From Ligustrum vulgare (taxonomy: Eukaryota; Streptophyta; Magnoliopsida; Lamiales; Oleaceae), in contig OY743190.1 in the NCBI GenBank assembly GCA_963555705.1, positions 24,001,491 through 24,065,490 of the forward strand: a stretch of 64,000 nucleotides of DNA, given 5' to 3'. Positions 12,841 through 24,707 of the stretch are shown piece by piece (position 1 is the stretch's first letter; every line of letters begins with the position of its first letter). The notes below the pieces were generated by a model, which was given only the letters and a program-made list of their open reading frames with translations, was not told where the DNA came from and did not search any database. A program made the position numbers and the translations under genes.

Positions 12841-12850
12841 CTATTTATAG
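12841..12850 (-). promoter_or_regulatory. TATA box of the antisense ORF promoter
   Basis: On the minus strand this reads CTATAAATAG, about 150 bp upstream of the antisense ATG at 12693. The TATA and ATG spacing suits a plant promoter with a leader of about 120 nt. It lies just inside the element, next to the 3' LTR, and is separate from the LTR's own forward TATA box. Confidence 0.65.
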
Positions 12851-13080
12851 GAGGACACTTCACAAATACGAAAGGTCTCCTGATCTACACCGCCAGGCAA
12901 CACCACATGTCACACACATATGGCCCATGTGGCCCGAAAAATGTCACATCTTTACAGATTGACGCGCCTCTTGTCAAAACCGTCACATCAAATCAAATCA
13001 AATCAACCCAGACCAATATGATGCACGAGTAAAGCACATCCACCTCTCCTCGATCTCACGCCTGGATGCACGGGGGCCAG

Positions 13081-13662
13081 TGATGAGCACTAAAAAAGAT
13101 GACCCCGAACATGACATAATCCCGACCACTCTCAAAACCTATTTTACAATGTTCCATCCCCGAGGACCCGTGCCATCCCCGAACATCTCTCTACCCCAAG
13201 GACTCAACCACACCTAACACGCCTACGGCTTGATCAGGATAGCATATGCTCGGGGTCGCCGTCGCCTGCGGTCGAATTACTTATTTCTCGACGAGGAATA
13301 TCCGCCTCCTATGAGAAATAGGACTTATATCCCTTATCCAATATCTTACAACCTTATCCCTGATAAAATAGGAGGAAACCTGAAGGGACTTGTACCTAAA
13401 TTCAAGCATCCTAATTCCGCCAGGACTTAACTCTGCACCTCTATAAATACTCGTCTCTCAATCATAATATAGGTACAAAATTACTATTCTTCCAGTTTAT
13501 GGTCTCTTGCATAAATATTTTCTCTCTCTTTGCTGACTTAAGCATTGGAGGGGCGACGAGGTCAAACCTCATAGCCTTTGTTTAAGGTATTCGGACATCC
13601 AGTTCGTGCTTGTTCGTTGCTCAAGCTCAGAATATTTCAGGTGCGAATTTTTGGCATCATCA
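13081..13662 (+). repeat. 3' LTR of T1
   Basis: It is 582 bp, begins TGATGAGCAC right after the purine-rich CACGGGGGCCAG and ends GGCATCATCA. It carries the TATA box CTATAAATA at 13441-13449. AATAG follows at 13663-13667. Confidence 0.92.
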
Positions 13663-13714
13663 AATAGATTAAGGGGAAATATCACAAATTAAATAACAAT
13701 TATTCATTCTATCG

Positions 13715-16700
13715 AATTCCCGTACACTTGAACAATGATTGTCCTCAAGCATTAATTTTGCTCAAATTAATGGATTGATTCTCATCACCATTCATTCATC
13801 TAACTCCACCTATCCATCCACAATCCAAACAATCATGCCTTAAAAATTTAAGTCTCAACACAAGCAAGAAACAGGCAAAAATAGTGTAGCGACCGAGAAT
13901 TTTCCGTGACTTATTTAAATATTATTTAAAATGTGTCGTTACGACTTTGCCCATTTATTTTTAAACACATTTTCATCTAGCTATTTTAAGTGAAATTAAA
14001 TTAGTTTGAAATAAATATTAGTCAAATTACAATTTTTATTAAATAATGTCCCAAGTCTATTTTATATTTTTACAGTCCAATTTTTTAATCTATGTGGATT
14101 CAATCTATTATTATTATTATAATCCCCAATTCACGTTCATTCAAATTTAAATCCCAAATTCCCTCCCCAACTTCCATTTTCATATTTAGCACATTTTTTT
14201 TTCCCGTCCCCATGATCACTCTTCAATCCACTCCAACTTCACAATTAACCTTAATCCTCTTGCAAATTCCCTCAGCTTGCCTAAACCAAAACCTCAGAAC
14301 TTGCCAAGTTACCAAAACAATTGAAAGCTAAACACAGCAAGATTTTACCAAATTAATCCCAAATCTCTCTCAATTTCGGTTCTTTACAAACTTACCAAAA
14401 TTTCAATTCAAAAACCTGCCTTTAACTCCTCCCCACCCTCGTCACTTACCACAACCCAGACCTTCGGCACGAGGTATTCTCCCCCTCAACTGCTGCACAC
14501 CAATCCCACAATTCCAAACCATCTCCCCAGCCACCATTTCATGAAATCAGCCACCACCATCGAGCCACTGTCGAACCCCACACACATCAAAACTGAACCT
14601 CCAATCAGAAATCCGTCAACCACAACCTACTGCCAGTTTCAGATCGTGAACCACCACCACACGACCGCCCCTGCTTTGATCCCCTTCACTGCAGAAGCCA
14701 CACTCTCCATCGCACGATGCTTCAGCCACTCCAATCAACTTCAAACCACCAAAACGCATCCACTGCCCAGATCATTTTTCACCACCGACAGTCACACCGC
14801 CACCACCTCGCTGCCAAGCCGCCGCTTCCATCACCGGCATCAATCCAACACCTCACTGTCCATACCCAAATTAAACATCAACAATATCACAGGCCACAAT
14901 CTGCAATTTCGACCAAGTACACCATAGCCACAATTCAACCATTTCACCCTCACCTCCAAACCGGGGCTACCCATTCAAAAATTGGACCAAAAGTCAAACC
15001 CAAAACAAGAACTAAGAGAGCCCAAACGCTTACCTCAACCACCGGCACGTTCGACCGGAGTTTCGCCGGAAATCCCTCAAATGTGAACCGCGGCCAACTC
15101 GGTTTCGTACCCCTAAATCGCCCACAACTAACTCCAAAATCTGCCCAAATCACCTCCCTTTCGCCTTTTTCCTTCCACCTCTACCACCGCCACATGCCGG
15201 CGGCACTATCGCCGGCGACCGGTGGCCAGAAGGCGACGCCTTCGTCGCCAACCTCCTCTCCCTCTCTCTGTCGTTTTTCTTGAGAGAGAAATGAGAGGAT
15301 TATGTTTTTAAAATAAATGATTTTGATAATTTATCCTTTAAGCCCCATCTTTTGAAATGCATTCAATTCAGTCGTTCCGTTTTAAAAGTTGTTATTTCAG
15401 CCCTTTTTAATTTAAAAATGTTTTAATTCAGCTTTAAAGATTTAGATGCTTAACAAATTAGTTCTTGCAGATTTAACCCCTTTGATTTCAGCCCCAATGT
15501 GTCTATTTCAGCCCCTTTGTTTTAGAAGTCCTTTAATTTAATGCCTACACTTTTGAAATGAGTCAATCAAGCCCTAACATTTTAAAATCCTATGAGTCAA
15601 TCCTTAAAATGTTTAAAAATGTCTTATTTCAGCCCCTACTCTTAAATTAAGATATTTCAGTCCTTTAGTTTTAAAATATTTATCTTTAGTCCCAAGTTTT
15701 AAAATATTTTAATTCCGCCCTTTAGTTTTTAAAAGTATTATTTCGATCTTTTGATTTTAAAGTGTTTTTATTCGAACATTGCACTTTTGGAAATATATGA
15801 GTAAGCCCAAATAGTTTTTCAAAATAATTTATTTTGATCTCAACTTTTTTCAAATCTCAACTATGTTTGATTTCTAAATTAATCTCTAAAGCTTTTATTT
15901 TCTTCTTTTAAAACTCTTTCATTTCAAAACATTTGAATTTCAAATTCAACTTTAAGATTTATTTTATATATTGGCTAGACGAGGCGCTTGGACATTTAGA
16001 AGAACAACATGAACTTTCTTGCTCAACTTTCAGACTCGTGATTTGAGGTAGACTCGCCCCCACTAATTAGTTTAAATTATAATTGCATGTCTTATGTGAA
16101 ATTACGTGATTTACATGCTTTGATGCATGAGACGAGAAAAGAATATCTCTTATGAGATAAATGAGAAATGATGATGTTATGCATAACTTATGTGCCTTAA
16201 GTGCACGAGACGAGACTACCCACACCCTATGATTTTTAAAGAGCCTTGATTTTGAAAGTAAAGTAGCCCAAGAATATGAGAATGATGTCATTGTATGATT
16301 GCATAATTACGTGTTCAATTATTCTGTAAATTAATTATTGGCGATGAGTCCACTGAATATTTCTTTCGAAATGCTCATTCCAATTTTAACAGCTTTTGCA
16401 GATCTCGGAAATGGCGGCGAATGAAAGTGGCAGCGCTGGCAAATTGAATAAATGACGATGATATGAGAAAATTTTATGAATGTTACTCTTTAAATTAATT
16501 ATCGCTAATTTCATTTAAATAATTGAGATTAAATTTTTATGAATTGTTCTATTTTTAAATTAATAAAGTTTCCGCTGAAGTTTTCAAAGGATGAATGTGA
16601 TGCTTTGAATTAAATTTATTTTCCGCAATAAAGTCAGTTTTAAAGGACGAAGTGGCGTCCCGGGCTCCGCACGGAATTCAGGGCGTTACAAATAGAGTAA

Positions 16701-18698
16701 ATCCCCATCTACTAACACAATACTAATCACTTCAATAATTTTTCGAAATCCGAATGCAGTGGGATTCAACACCCTCACATTAGATTCACACAATACGCTT
16801 AAAGTGTTTAGGGTGTAAAATATATATACACTCAAGTCAAAGCATAGAAAATTCTTGCCATATGCTTGCTAATATATCATGTCGGTACCACCAATGATTT
16901 TGAATGCAAAGTAATGGTCTTAACACTGATTGTAATGGGGCTTGGGTAAGGTAGGATAAGAAATATTTCTTTTTGGCTTTTTTTATTGAAGGAATTATAC
17001 AAACTTCTTCAAAAAATCTTAGTTAAGCTCCATACACTTCAACCAAATCACTTCTGAATAATTTAAAATATCATCTCTTTGATTCACAATCATGTTTTTC
17101 TTTTTCTTTCCCTTTTTCTTTTGCACCTTTTTTTTTTTTCCTTTTTCATTGTGTGTGTGATTGTGTGTGTGTGTGTGTGTGTGTATTTATTGCTTCTAAA
17201 GAAAAGAAAATTTTAGATTGCAACTCGACTTCCCCAACATATTTCTCACATTTCCACTTCTCAAAAGAACAATGAGACTGACATCATAGATCTTTGATTC
17301 CTAATATCTTTCAGTCTCAACCAACATAAATTGAAGCTTCATGTGAACAAGATTATATATTCCTTCAATGCAAGGTTCAAAAGAATGGAAGATCGGCAAA
17401 TAATTGGATTTCTCTTGGCTTGTGTTGTGGTTAATTTCAAACAAAAAGTCTACAGCTCAAAAGTGGCTTTCTAGTAGTATATTTCAAAGTAGCCATTTTA
17501 AGAAAGCTAAATTTGGCTTCAGCTAAGTGTCCTTACTTATTTAGTGCATCCAATTACTAAGAGGCTTCTCAACATGCATAACAAATCAAGTTCTAGAAGA
17601 AATCAACTACACATGATAATCACACAATCAAAGAAACGGAGCATGGCGTAGTGTTAAATGTAAATGCTCAAGAGGCCAAAAGCTCACAAAATGAGGTAAT
17701 ATGCATCAAATCTCACACATCCTTCATTCAATCAACCAACCATCAAGAGCAATCAATCACTATGCAATAAACAAAAAATTCAACTACTCATGCAATTTCC
17801 CACTGTGCCCCAGTTCATCTCAATAATTCACAATAATTCAGATCATAAATGGATAAACATCGATATAATCTAGAATTAGGATGAGAATTCTAAAAAAAAA
17901 CCCTTTGAAAAGTAGAATAAACTTGGAATATAATGATAATTGAGGTGCAAATAAAATGAATCACTTTCAAAAACTAAGCAAAAGCATACATCAAAACCCT
18001 CCCCCACACTTAGTTTAAGCATAGTCTTCAATGTAACAAAATCATAAATTATGAAAACTAGAAGATAATAGGAATAGAGTACTCCCCTTCAAAATTGAGA
18101 ATCTTGGAGGTCGAACAGGTGCTATTGTTCGGGTGTCTTCACTTGGAGTCAGCTATACATATTTCTTTGTGCTTGCATGCTTTTTGTAAGTGCTCTCCCT
18201 TCCCTAAATGCAAAAGAGATGAGTGTCATTGAGAGAAACGAAGGAGAGAGATGAGGGGAGGTTGCTCTATGTTGTAGAGGAAGAGAGGAGCGACGGTGGT
18301 TAATGTGATTGTAGAGAGGAGTGGCTGGTTTGAAAGAGAATGAGAGAAGGGAGGTGATGATCGACAGAGTGCGGTGGCGAAGAGCGCTACTGGTCGCAGT
18401 GGTTGAGGTTATGATGGAGTGAGCTGTTGAGAGGGTGGTTTACTGGTTTTGAGAGAAAAGAGAGGAATAGAGGTTGAAGCAATGGAGGAAGTTTGAAGTG
18501 ATGGAGGTGTAGCCAGAAACTAGAGGTTGCAGCGATATGTTTGAAGAGGAACGGGGGTGGTGAGAACACAGTAGTGGCCATGTGGGAGAGAGGCTGTGAG
18601 TTCTGACTGAGAGAGAGAAGTGGGATGCTCGGTGAACTATATGAGAGAGAGATGGAGGCGAGGACTGTTGGGCTGTAAGTGGGGTCTAAAATTTTTGC

Positions 18699-18700
<2 letters not shown>
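13715..18700 (-). mobile_element. Athila element A, 3' noncoding internal region
   Basis: Reading leftward this is the region upstream of the 3' LTR. The polypurine tract adjoins the LTR (13715-13730), and a second tract with the typical AACTAAGTGTGGGGGAGGG word lies at about 17998-18018 on the minus strand. Athila elements often carry two such tracts around a noncoding spacer. The solo LTR at 13885-16690 interrupts it. No gag-pol or env coding is recognisable. From 18090 to 18680 it becomes purine-rich with GA runs, and it ends at an (AT)n tract. A (GT)n run lies at about 17152-17185. Confidence 0.6.
13885..16690 (+). mobile_element. Solo LTR (TGTAGCGACC chromovirus family), TSD AATAG
   Basis: It begins TGTAGCGACCGAG and ends GGGCGTTACA, with a perfect AATAG on both sides (13880-13884 and 16691-16695). 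Length is 2806 bp. Inside are the inverted tip GTCGTTACGA (13935-13944), a TTCATCTAGCTA...TTGGCTAGACGA inverted pair (13972-13983 and 15971-15982), a GC-rich core ending in CT/GA runs (15190-15290), inverted GGGACTAAA-type repeats (15340-15790) and a stem-loop at 16355-16376. The 188-aa ORF at 14717-15283 is low-complexity (His/Thr/Pro-rich) and lies wholly inside the LTR, so it is not called a gene. Confidence 0.95.

Positions 18701-18701
<1 letters not shown>

Positions 18702-18734
<33 letters not shown>
18702..18734. repeat. (AT)n microsatellite
   Basis: Uninterrupted alternating AT at the border between the Athila internal region and the truncated left end of the copia element. It may mark the breakpoint that removed the copia 3' LTR. 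Confidence 0.95.
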
Positions 18735-18737
<3 letters not shown>

Positions 18738-19011
18738 AGAGACCTTGTTTTGAACCCAAAAATCACCTTGAATAAGGTGTAGGCATGCCTTATTCCAAGA
18801 TTATTTTTTCCAATATTCGAATCCATTTGTTTTCTTCATAGGGAGTGCCCACGTCTTTATTAAAAAATTGTTTCTGTTATTATTATCCATTGACATAATG
18901 TATACAAAATAGAAATACAAAAATCCAGAATTTTCAATAATGAAATTTCAAAATAATGTCAAAATAAGAACACGGAGCAATCCACATACAAGAAAAGAAA
19001 CTATTCATTAC

Positions 19012-22000
19012 ATTCAAGACCCATTGCGTCAGCATGCTGCTTAAATATCTTGGGTGGTAACCCTTTAGTTAGTGGATTTGCTATATTTGCACTTGTGTTA
19101 ATGTGCTCAATTGACACTCGCTTATTCTGAATTTATTCCTTAATAGACAGATATTTCATCTCCATGTGCTTTATTCCTTTTGAATACCTATCATTCATTG
19201 AAAAGAATGCTGCTGCGGCATTATCACAATAAATTTTCAATGGCCTAGCAATGGAATCCACACCTCTAAGCCCTGAAATGAAATTTCGCAACCATAATCC
19301 TTGAATTGTAGCCTCAAAGCATGCTACAAATTTAGCCTCCATAGTGGATGAACAAATTATGGTTAGTTTGGCACTCTTCCATGATACAGTACCTCTAGCT
19401 AATACAAACACAAAGAAAAAGTGCTTTTTCTAGTATCCACAAAGCCATCAAAATCTGAATCTGTGTAACCAATCACTTCAAGGTGATCAGTATGGCTAAA
19501 TGTGAGCATGTGTTTCTTTGTTCCTTGTAAATATCTCAACACTTTCTTAGCATCTTTCCAATGATCAATTCCTGGATTGCTTTAATAATGGCCCATCAAA
19601 CCGATTGTAAAGCTAATATCAAGCCTGGTGCAAACATGTGCATACATTAAGCTTCCTACAAGAGAAGCATAAGGAAAAATTTTCATTTGTTCACGTTCCA
19701 ATTCAGTTTGAGGACACTAGGTTGGGCCGAACTTATTCCCCTTCTGAATTGGAACAAGATTGGGACTGCAAGACGCCATATTAAATCTTTCCAAAACTTT
19801 TGTGATATAGGCATTCTGAGACATTCCCAAAAATCTACGTGATCTATCATGAAATATTTCTATTCCAATAATGAATGATGCCTCTCCCATTTCTTTCATT
19901 TCAAGGTTTTGGGAAAGAAAATCCTTAGTCTCTCATAATAAACCAAGGTCACAACTGGCAATTAATATGTCATGAACATATAGAACAAAAAATGCAAACT
20001 TACTTCCACTGATCTTCAGGTATATACATTGATAAATAATTTTTTCAGTAAACCCAAATGAACTAACGGTATTGTGAAATTTAATATACAACTTTTGTGA
20101 AGCTTGTTTTAGTCCATTTATTTGCTTCTTTAACAGACAGACCATGTTTTCTTTTTCATTTGTAATGAAGCCTTCTGGTTGTACAATGTAGACTTCTTCT
20201 TCCTAACTCCCATTAAGAAAAACCATTTTCACATCCATTTAATGTAGCTCTAAATCAAATTAAGCAACTAAGGTCATAATGATTCATAATGAATCCTTTT
20301 TAGAAACTAGAGAGAAGGTTTCATTGAAATCGGTGCCTTCTTCTTGATTAAAACCTTCTGGTAATTCAACCAAATCCCAAACTTTTTAGCAGCCATAGAT
20401 TTGATCACCTCAAACATGGCATCGATCCATTTTTCAGATTCTTCACATTTAATGGCTTATGTGTACGTAACCGGATCTTTCATCATCCCTATGTTAAATT
20501 CAAATTCTTGTAAGTGGAACATGTAATCATCCGAAATAGCTGATTTCTTGGGTCTTTGGGACCTCCTTAATGCTACTTTTGGTGCTACATTTACATTTGG
20601 TTCAATGACGACAGTCACATTACGGAGTTCAAGATTATTGACATTTTGGTCTATATTGTTGATTGGATTAACATCAACATTAGGCAGAACTATGTCATTC
20701 AAAATTCGTGATAAGGAATTGGTCCCCGAATTTCTTAAATACTCACTTCTTTAACTTTATCACTCCCACTGAATTTTCCATTCTCAATAAATTTAGTATT
20801 ACCGTTTTCTACAATTCTCGTACTATGATTAGAACAGTAAAACCTATACCTTTCTGATTTTTGGATCCAGTTTCTGTTCTTGTGGATTATAAATGTGTGC
20901 CTCCGCTGGGCAGCCTCATACATGCAAATGTCTTAAACTTGGTTTCCATCTTTTCCACATTTCGAAAGGTGTCTTAGGAATATCTTTACTGGGAACCCAA
21001 TTTAAGATGTACACAACAGTCCTAAGGGCATGCATCTACAACGATATGGGTAAATTAGTATTACTCATCATACTCCTAACCATATCCATAAGATTGCGAT
21101 TGCATCTTTCAACTACACCATTCTTCCAAGGAGAACTCGACATTGTGTATTGAGCACAAATTTCTAGATTTTCTAAGAGTTTAGCAAATGGACCAGGACG
21201 TTATCCAAATTTATCATATTTTCCATAATATTTACCACCCCTATCAGATCAAATAATTTTCAACTTTTTACCTAATTGTCTCTCAACTTCAGTAATGTAA
21301 ATTTCTACAACATTTACAAATTGAGATTTGTAATGTAAAAGGTAAATATAGCAATAATGTGAAAAGTCGTCAATAAAAGTGATGAAATATTTTTCTCAAC
21401 TAATTGATGGAGTATAGAAAGGTCCAAAAACGTCTGTATATATTTCAAGCAGATAGTTACTTCTTGTGGCTCATTTCTTGGTACGTTTGGTTTGTTTACC
21501 CTTAATAAAATCCCAAATAGTACCAAAATTAGTAAAATCATGATACGTGAGAATCTCATTTTTTACTAATAAATTGATTCTTTCCCTGCGTATATGACCC
21601 TGCCTTTTATGCTACAAGAAATAAGAACTTTCATCCGTCACATTACGTTTCAAACCAACATTCGGATGCAAGGTAACAAGAAGAGATTTTGAAAAAGGAA
21701 GAATCAAGATTAATTTTATATAAGAGATCGACCGAAATTCCCGAACCAACAGAATCATTGTTCTTCTATAAAATGAAACAATCACCACCTATTTTAAAAG
21801 AGAAGCAATCCTTATCTAGTTTCGACAAGGAGATTAAATTACGAGAAACAGAAGGAACATAGAGAGTTTGTTCTAAATCTAAGAAAATACTAGAGTCTAA
21901 TACCAAACGAAATGTGTCAATGGCTTGAGTTGGGGCATTGACTCTATTTCCCATGTAAATGTAGTCTTCATTTGGATTTGTGGTCTTGGTTGTAAGGAAT

Positions 22001-22100
22001 CCATGCATCGTTTTTGAAACATGAAGAACCAAAATCAATCCACCAAGTATTAGAAGGTGCTTCAACAAAATTTGATTTGAAACATACAAAAGCCAAAGGC
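19012..22100 (-). pseudogene. Copia F pol: integrase, reverse transcriptase, RNase H (broken)
   Basis: Going 5' to 3' on the minus strand: the GAG-pre-integrase HKRQGHIRRERI and IKGKQT; the integrase motifs DVFGPF, FITFIDDFSHYCYIY, SDRGGKY and WKNGVVERCNRNLMDMVRSMM; the WGCPAEAHIYNPQEQKLD linker; RT pieces KKQINGLKQASQKLY and LYVHDILIAS; EASFIIGIEIFHDRSRRFLGMSQ; and RNase H with KSAKLTIICSSTMEAKFVA, IYCDN and HMEMKYLSIKE. The YVDD catalytic motif of RT reads YVHD (about 19965-19980), which would abolish polymerase activity. Stops and frameshifts occur throughout. Confidence 0.92.
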
Positions 22101-22862
22101 TTACCCTTCTTTTCGAACCAAGCCTTGCATTTCAAGCAATCCTTTTGAATGTGTCCACCATTTTTACAAAAGTTGCACTTGTCATCCTTCTTTACTTTCT
22201 TCAGTATAAGTCGATCTGATTCATTGGATGGGCCCTTCTTAATGCCCTTCCCAGTTCGCTTTTCGAATTTATTCTTCCCATTATTATGAACCATGTAATT
22301 TGCTTGAGCAACATGACCACCCTGCTGCTTAATTCAAGCCTCTTCCTGAACCAGCTTGTTGGTCAATTCATTCATATTCCACGTATTCTTAATCCTGTTA
22401 TAATGAATTTGAAAGGGACCATACTGTTGAGGCAATGAGTTTAGGATAAATTGGACGAAGAACGAATCAGCCTCTGTCATGCCCAATTTACCTAATTTTA
22501 TAGCCGGATTAGTCATGTCAAGTACATGTTGCATAGTTTTGGAGCCATCAAAATAGGTTGTGGTGAGTTAAGCCATAAGTTTTCTAGTAATTGCTTTATC
22601 TGCAGTTTTAAAGCGTTCGGTTATGGTTAATAAGTATTCCTTAGCTATCTCTATTTCTTTGATGGAAGATTTAATGTCGAAAGTAGTGGTTAGGCGCATT
22701 AATTTCAAGCACAGTTTGTTGGCTCTATTCCAAGTGTTGAAGTCTTTAACTTCATCTTCTATGGACGAAGCAGTAAGATCAGTAGGTTTGTCCATAGTAA
22801 CAGACAAATCATTATCGAAAACCCCCAAGCTAAACTCAACACGCTCCTTCCGCTCCGAGTAG
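21968..22862 (-). pseudogene. Copia F gag and protease start
   Basis: Gag fragments include FNTWNRANKLCLKLMRLTT, ADSFFVQFILNSLPQQYGPF, NELTNKLVQEEA and one CCHC zinc knuckle, CNFCKNGGHIQKDCLKC, then KAWFEKKGKP. The protease follows at NTWWIDFGSSCFKND, where the usual WIDSGAT active site has become WIDFGSS. This loses the DSG triad and would inactivate it. Frames are broken at about 22568 and 22334. Confidence 0.9.
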
Positions 22863-22929
22863 TAAGTCCCATCTAGTTTAGGAACGAAGTTGATATAGGT
22901 ATTAAGTTGAGTAGGATGTGGAATTGCAT

Positions 22930-24200
22930 TAATGAAACAAGCTCACTACATTTAATCTTTGAGTTATAAACACAATAAACATATATGACCAAGATTTATT
23001 CATAATTGAGTGATCAAAACTAACAATCAAACAAGTATGGTATTTGTGGATATCCTACACTTGCTTAATTGCATAAATAAATCAACTATGTAGCGTTTAT
23101 TCTACTTTTAATGCATGGTACACCTGTGGGTAAAGCATAATGCAAGTTAATAAACTAACAGTGATATAAATATTACTTAGTCTAACATTCAACACCATAA
23201 TATGAGTCCACTGTGGTGAGCACCAACTAATAATATGAATGTCACACAGGATAACAATATACATGTACTAAACTAAAATCACTGTGATGATTGTCAATTC
23301 AGTATAATATGTATATTACAGTTCAAATTGTATGCATAAATTAATAGAAGCATACAACATATCATTAATATTGATAGAATAATAATATTTTCCAAATCGA
23401 TAAGATTTTCAAACCTTAAGGACCAATTTTTTTTAAAAAAACTTTAGTGACTAAATTAGAAAATTTTCAAAATTTATGAATTGAATTAGAAAAACCAGAA
23501 CTTTAAAAGGTCCAACTTAAATAATTTTACAATCTTAGGGGCTGAAGTTATAAATTCAGAAGTTTGAAGGGTTAACTTAATGGATTTTATAACTTTAGGG
23601 TTTAAACTTAATTCAAAACGAACAGAGAGGACATGACCTCCAAATAACCATAATGTTCAAAATTGCAAAAGAAGCCCTTGAAGACTTCAAATTTCCAAAC
23701 AAAGGCCCTGTCCCCTAAGAAACCTATTTTGCAGCAGCTAGGGTTTCAATTAACCCTAACCACCGCCCGTAAAAACTAGAGAATGTGGCCCGCTGCCAAC
23801 GACCCTTTATGATAAAACCCCATTCCCGGCATGCTCGGCCGTAGTGCCTCGCACTGGACAAGTCTCAGCACTGCGCGCCCATTGCCGATAGTGCCAGGAT
23901 TCCCATTGCCAACGAAACCCCACGCCTGAATCATTTCATCCTCTTCGTCCATAATAGTAAGTTGCAAGATCAAATCCAAATTCAAACCAAACCGTATGCA
24001 TATATATGCATAGAAATTCCATACTCGAAAAAATTCATGAAAAATTGGATACAACACGAAAACCAACACCCAAGCCTGGATTCAGAAAACCAATTTCAAA
24101 ATCAACCATCAAATTCCAGTTTATATATAAATAGCCAAAATCAAAATATTCCCAATTAGAATTCATAAATACACAGAACTAATTATTATAGTCCAAGCAC
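22930..24200 (-). other. Long leader between copia F PBS and gag
   Basis: About 1.3 kb without a convincing gene. It holds degenerate GGGACTAAA/GGACC-type repeats at 23400-23640 and a GC-richer stretch at 23760-23940 (CGGCCGTAGTGCC, GTTGGCAATGGG) on the gag-proximal side. A leader of this length is unusual for a copia element of about 5 kb. Confidence 0.5.
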
Positions 24201-24201
24201 C

Positions 24202-24213
24202 GCTCTGATACCA
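24202..24213 (-). other. Primer-binding site of copia F (initiator tRNA-Met)
   Basis: On the minus strand the sequence just inside the LTR reads TGGTATCAGAGC, the complement of the 3' end of initiator tRNA-Met used by most Ty1/copia elements. It lies two bases from the LTR end. Confidence 0.93.
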
Positions 24214-24215
24214 CA

Positions 24216-24707
24216 TGTAAACTCTAATCTTAATATGAAACATATACTCTTAAACATGATTTCGATTTAGGATCTTGACCATAAAATTAATTACTGTAAA
24301 TCATAAAACACACCAGAATCCATAGAAATAATGTAGAAAGTTATGAGATCCCGTCACAGCTTTAATTGAATCCGAAGAAAATATTGATATGAAATTCTCC
24401 TTCTATCTCTTAACATAAGCCTTTAGTTGTATTTCATAAGTTGAACCTAACGATGGAATTCGAGTTCAGTATATATAAGTAGAGAGAGAGACCGAATTTC
24501 CCATAGCCTTTAAATTTCAACCGTCCATCAAAGTTGTAATATTAATAGGAAATACTTCTAACTAAACCAGGTTTCTATTAAATCAGTAGTTTACCGAATT
24601 ATACCAAAATACCTAATATGGGCCATATAATGAGAAGATATTTATGAAATTTGAGATACACACAATCCCATAATACTAGGGATTGACATATAACAAAATT
24701 TCTAACA
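24216..24707 (-). repeat. 5' LTR of copia F
   Basis: It is 492 bp, begins TGTTAGAAATTTTG (at 24707) and ends GAGTTTACA (at 24216) on the minus strand. A TATA box (TTATATATACTG) lies near 24468-24480. Confidence 0.88.

Larger units (their letters stand above)
4334..13662 (+). mobile_element. Ty3/gypsy Tat-lineage element T1, internally deleted and nested
   Basis: Two direct LTRs (4334-4901 and 13081-13662) begin TGATGA and the 3' one ends TCATCA. The element is flanked by a perfect 5-bp duplication AATAG (4329-4333 and 13663-13667). After removing nested solo LTRs, the interior holds a LINE fragment, the end of the integrase, a long 3' region with tandem repeats, and an antisense ORF. The additional antisense ORF and the integrase type (GETPFMLAFGVE, IPIEVG) are hallmarks of the Tat/Ogre branch. 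Gag, protease, RT, RNase H, the PBS and the end of the 5' LTR are missing, so it was mobile only before this deletion or with help. LTRs differ by very roughly 10% by eye. Confidence 0.85.
2851..13714 (-). repeat. Athila-type 3' LTR (element A), split by the Tat insertion
   Basis: In minus orientation this LTR runs from 13714 to 2851. The pieces 2851-4333 and 13668-13714 align with the LTR at 62581-63962, including the shared GAATCCAACAAATAATAAT start and the AATAGTGGT.AGCAAGGTCGA block. The right end should read TATCA but is TATCG here. Just beyond it lies the inverted polypurine tract (AATTCCCGTACACTTG; CCCCCCACACTTAGAC in the other copy). Together the pieces make about 1530 bp. The 9.3-kb gap is the Tat element with its AATAG duplication. 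The internal region lies to the right. Confidence 0.8.
18745..24707 (-). mobile_element. Ty1/copia element F, 3' LTR missing
   Basis: Minus-strand order from right to left: 5' LTR (24216-24707), PBS (24202-24213), leader, gag, protease, integrase, RT, RNase H, ending near 19012 with the NPLTKGLPPKIFKQHADAMGLEC tail. No copy of the LTR is found to the left. The element runs into about 270 bp of unassigned sequence and an (AT)n tract, so its 3' end has been lost. The base after the 5' LTR is TTTAT, with no partner found. Confidence 0.88.

Noticed and set aside
13663..13884. AATAG duplication used for both T1 and the solo LTR at 13885
   Set aside because: Considered as one compound event, but each element has its own pair of AATAG at different places, and the sequence between belongs to Athila A. 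Coincidence in AT-rich DNA.
14541..15283. ORFs of 128 and 188 aa
   Set aside because: They lie wholly inside a solo LTR with verified ends, are His/Thr/Pro low-complexity, and overlap in different frames. GC-rich LTR core, not a gene.
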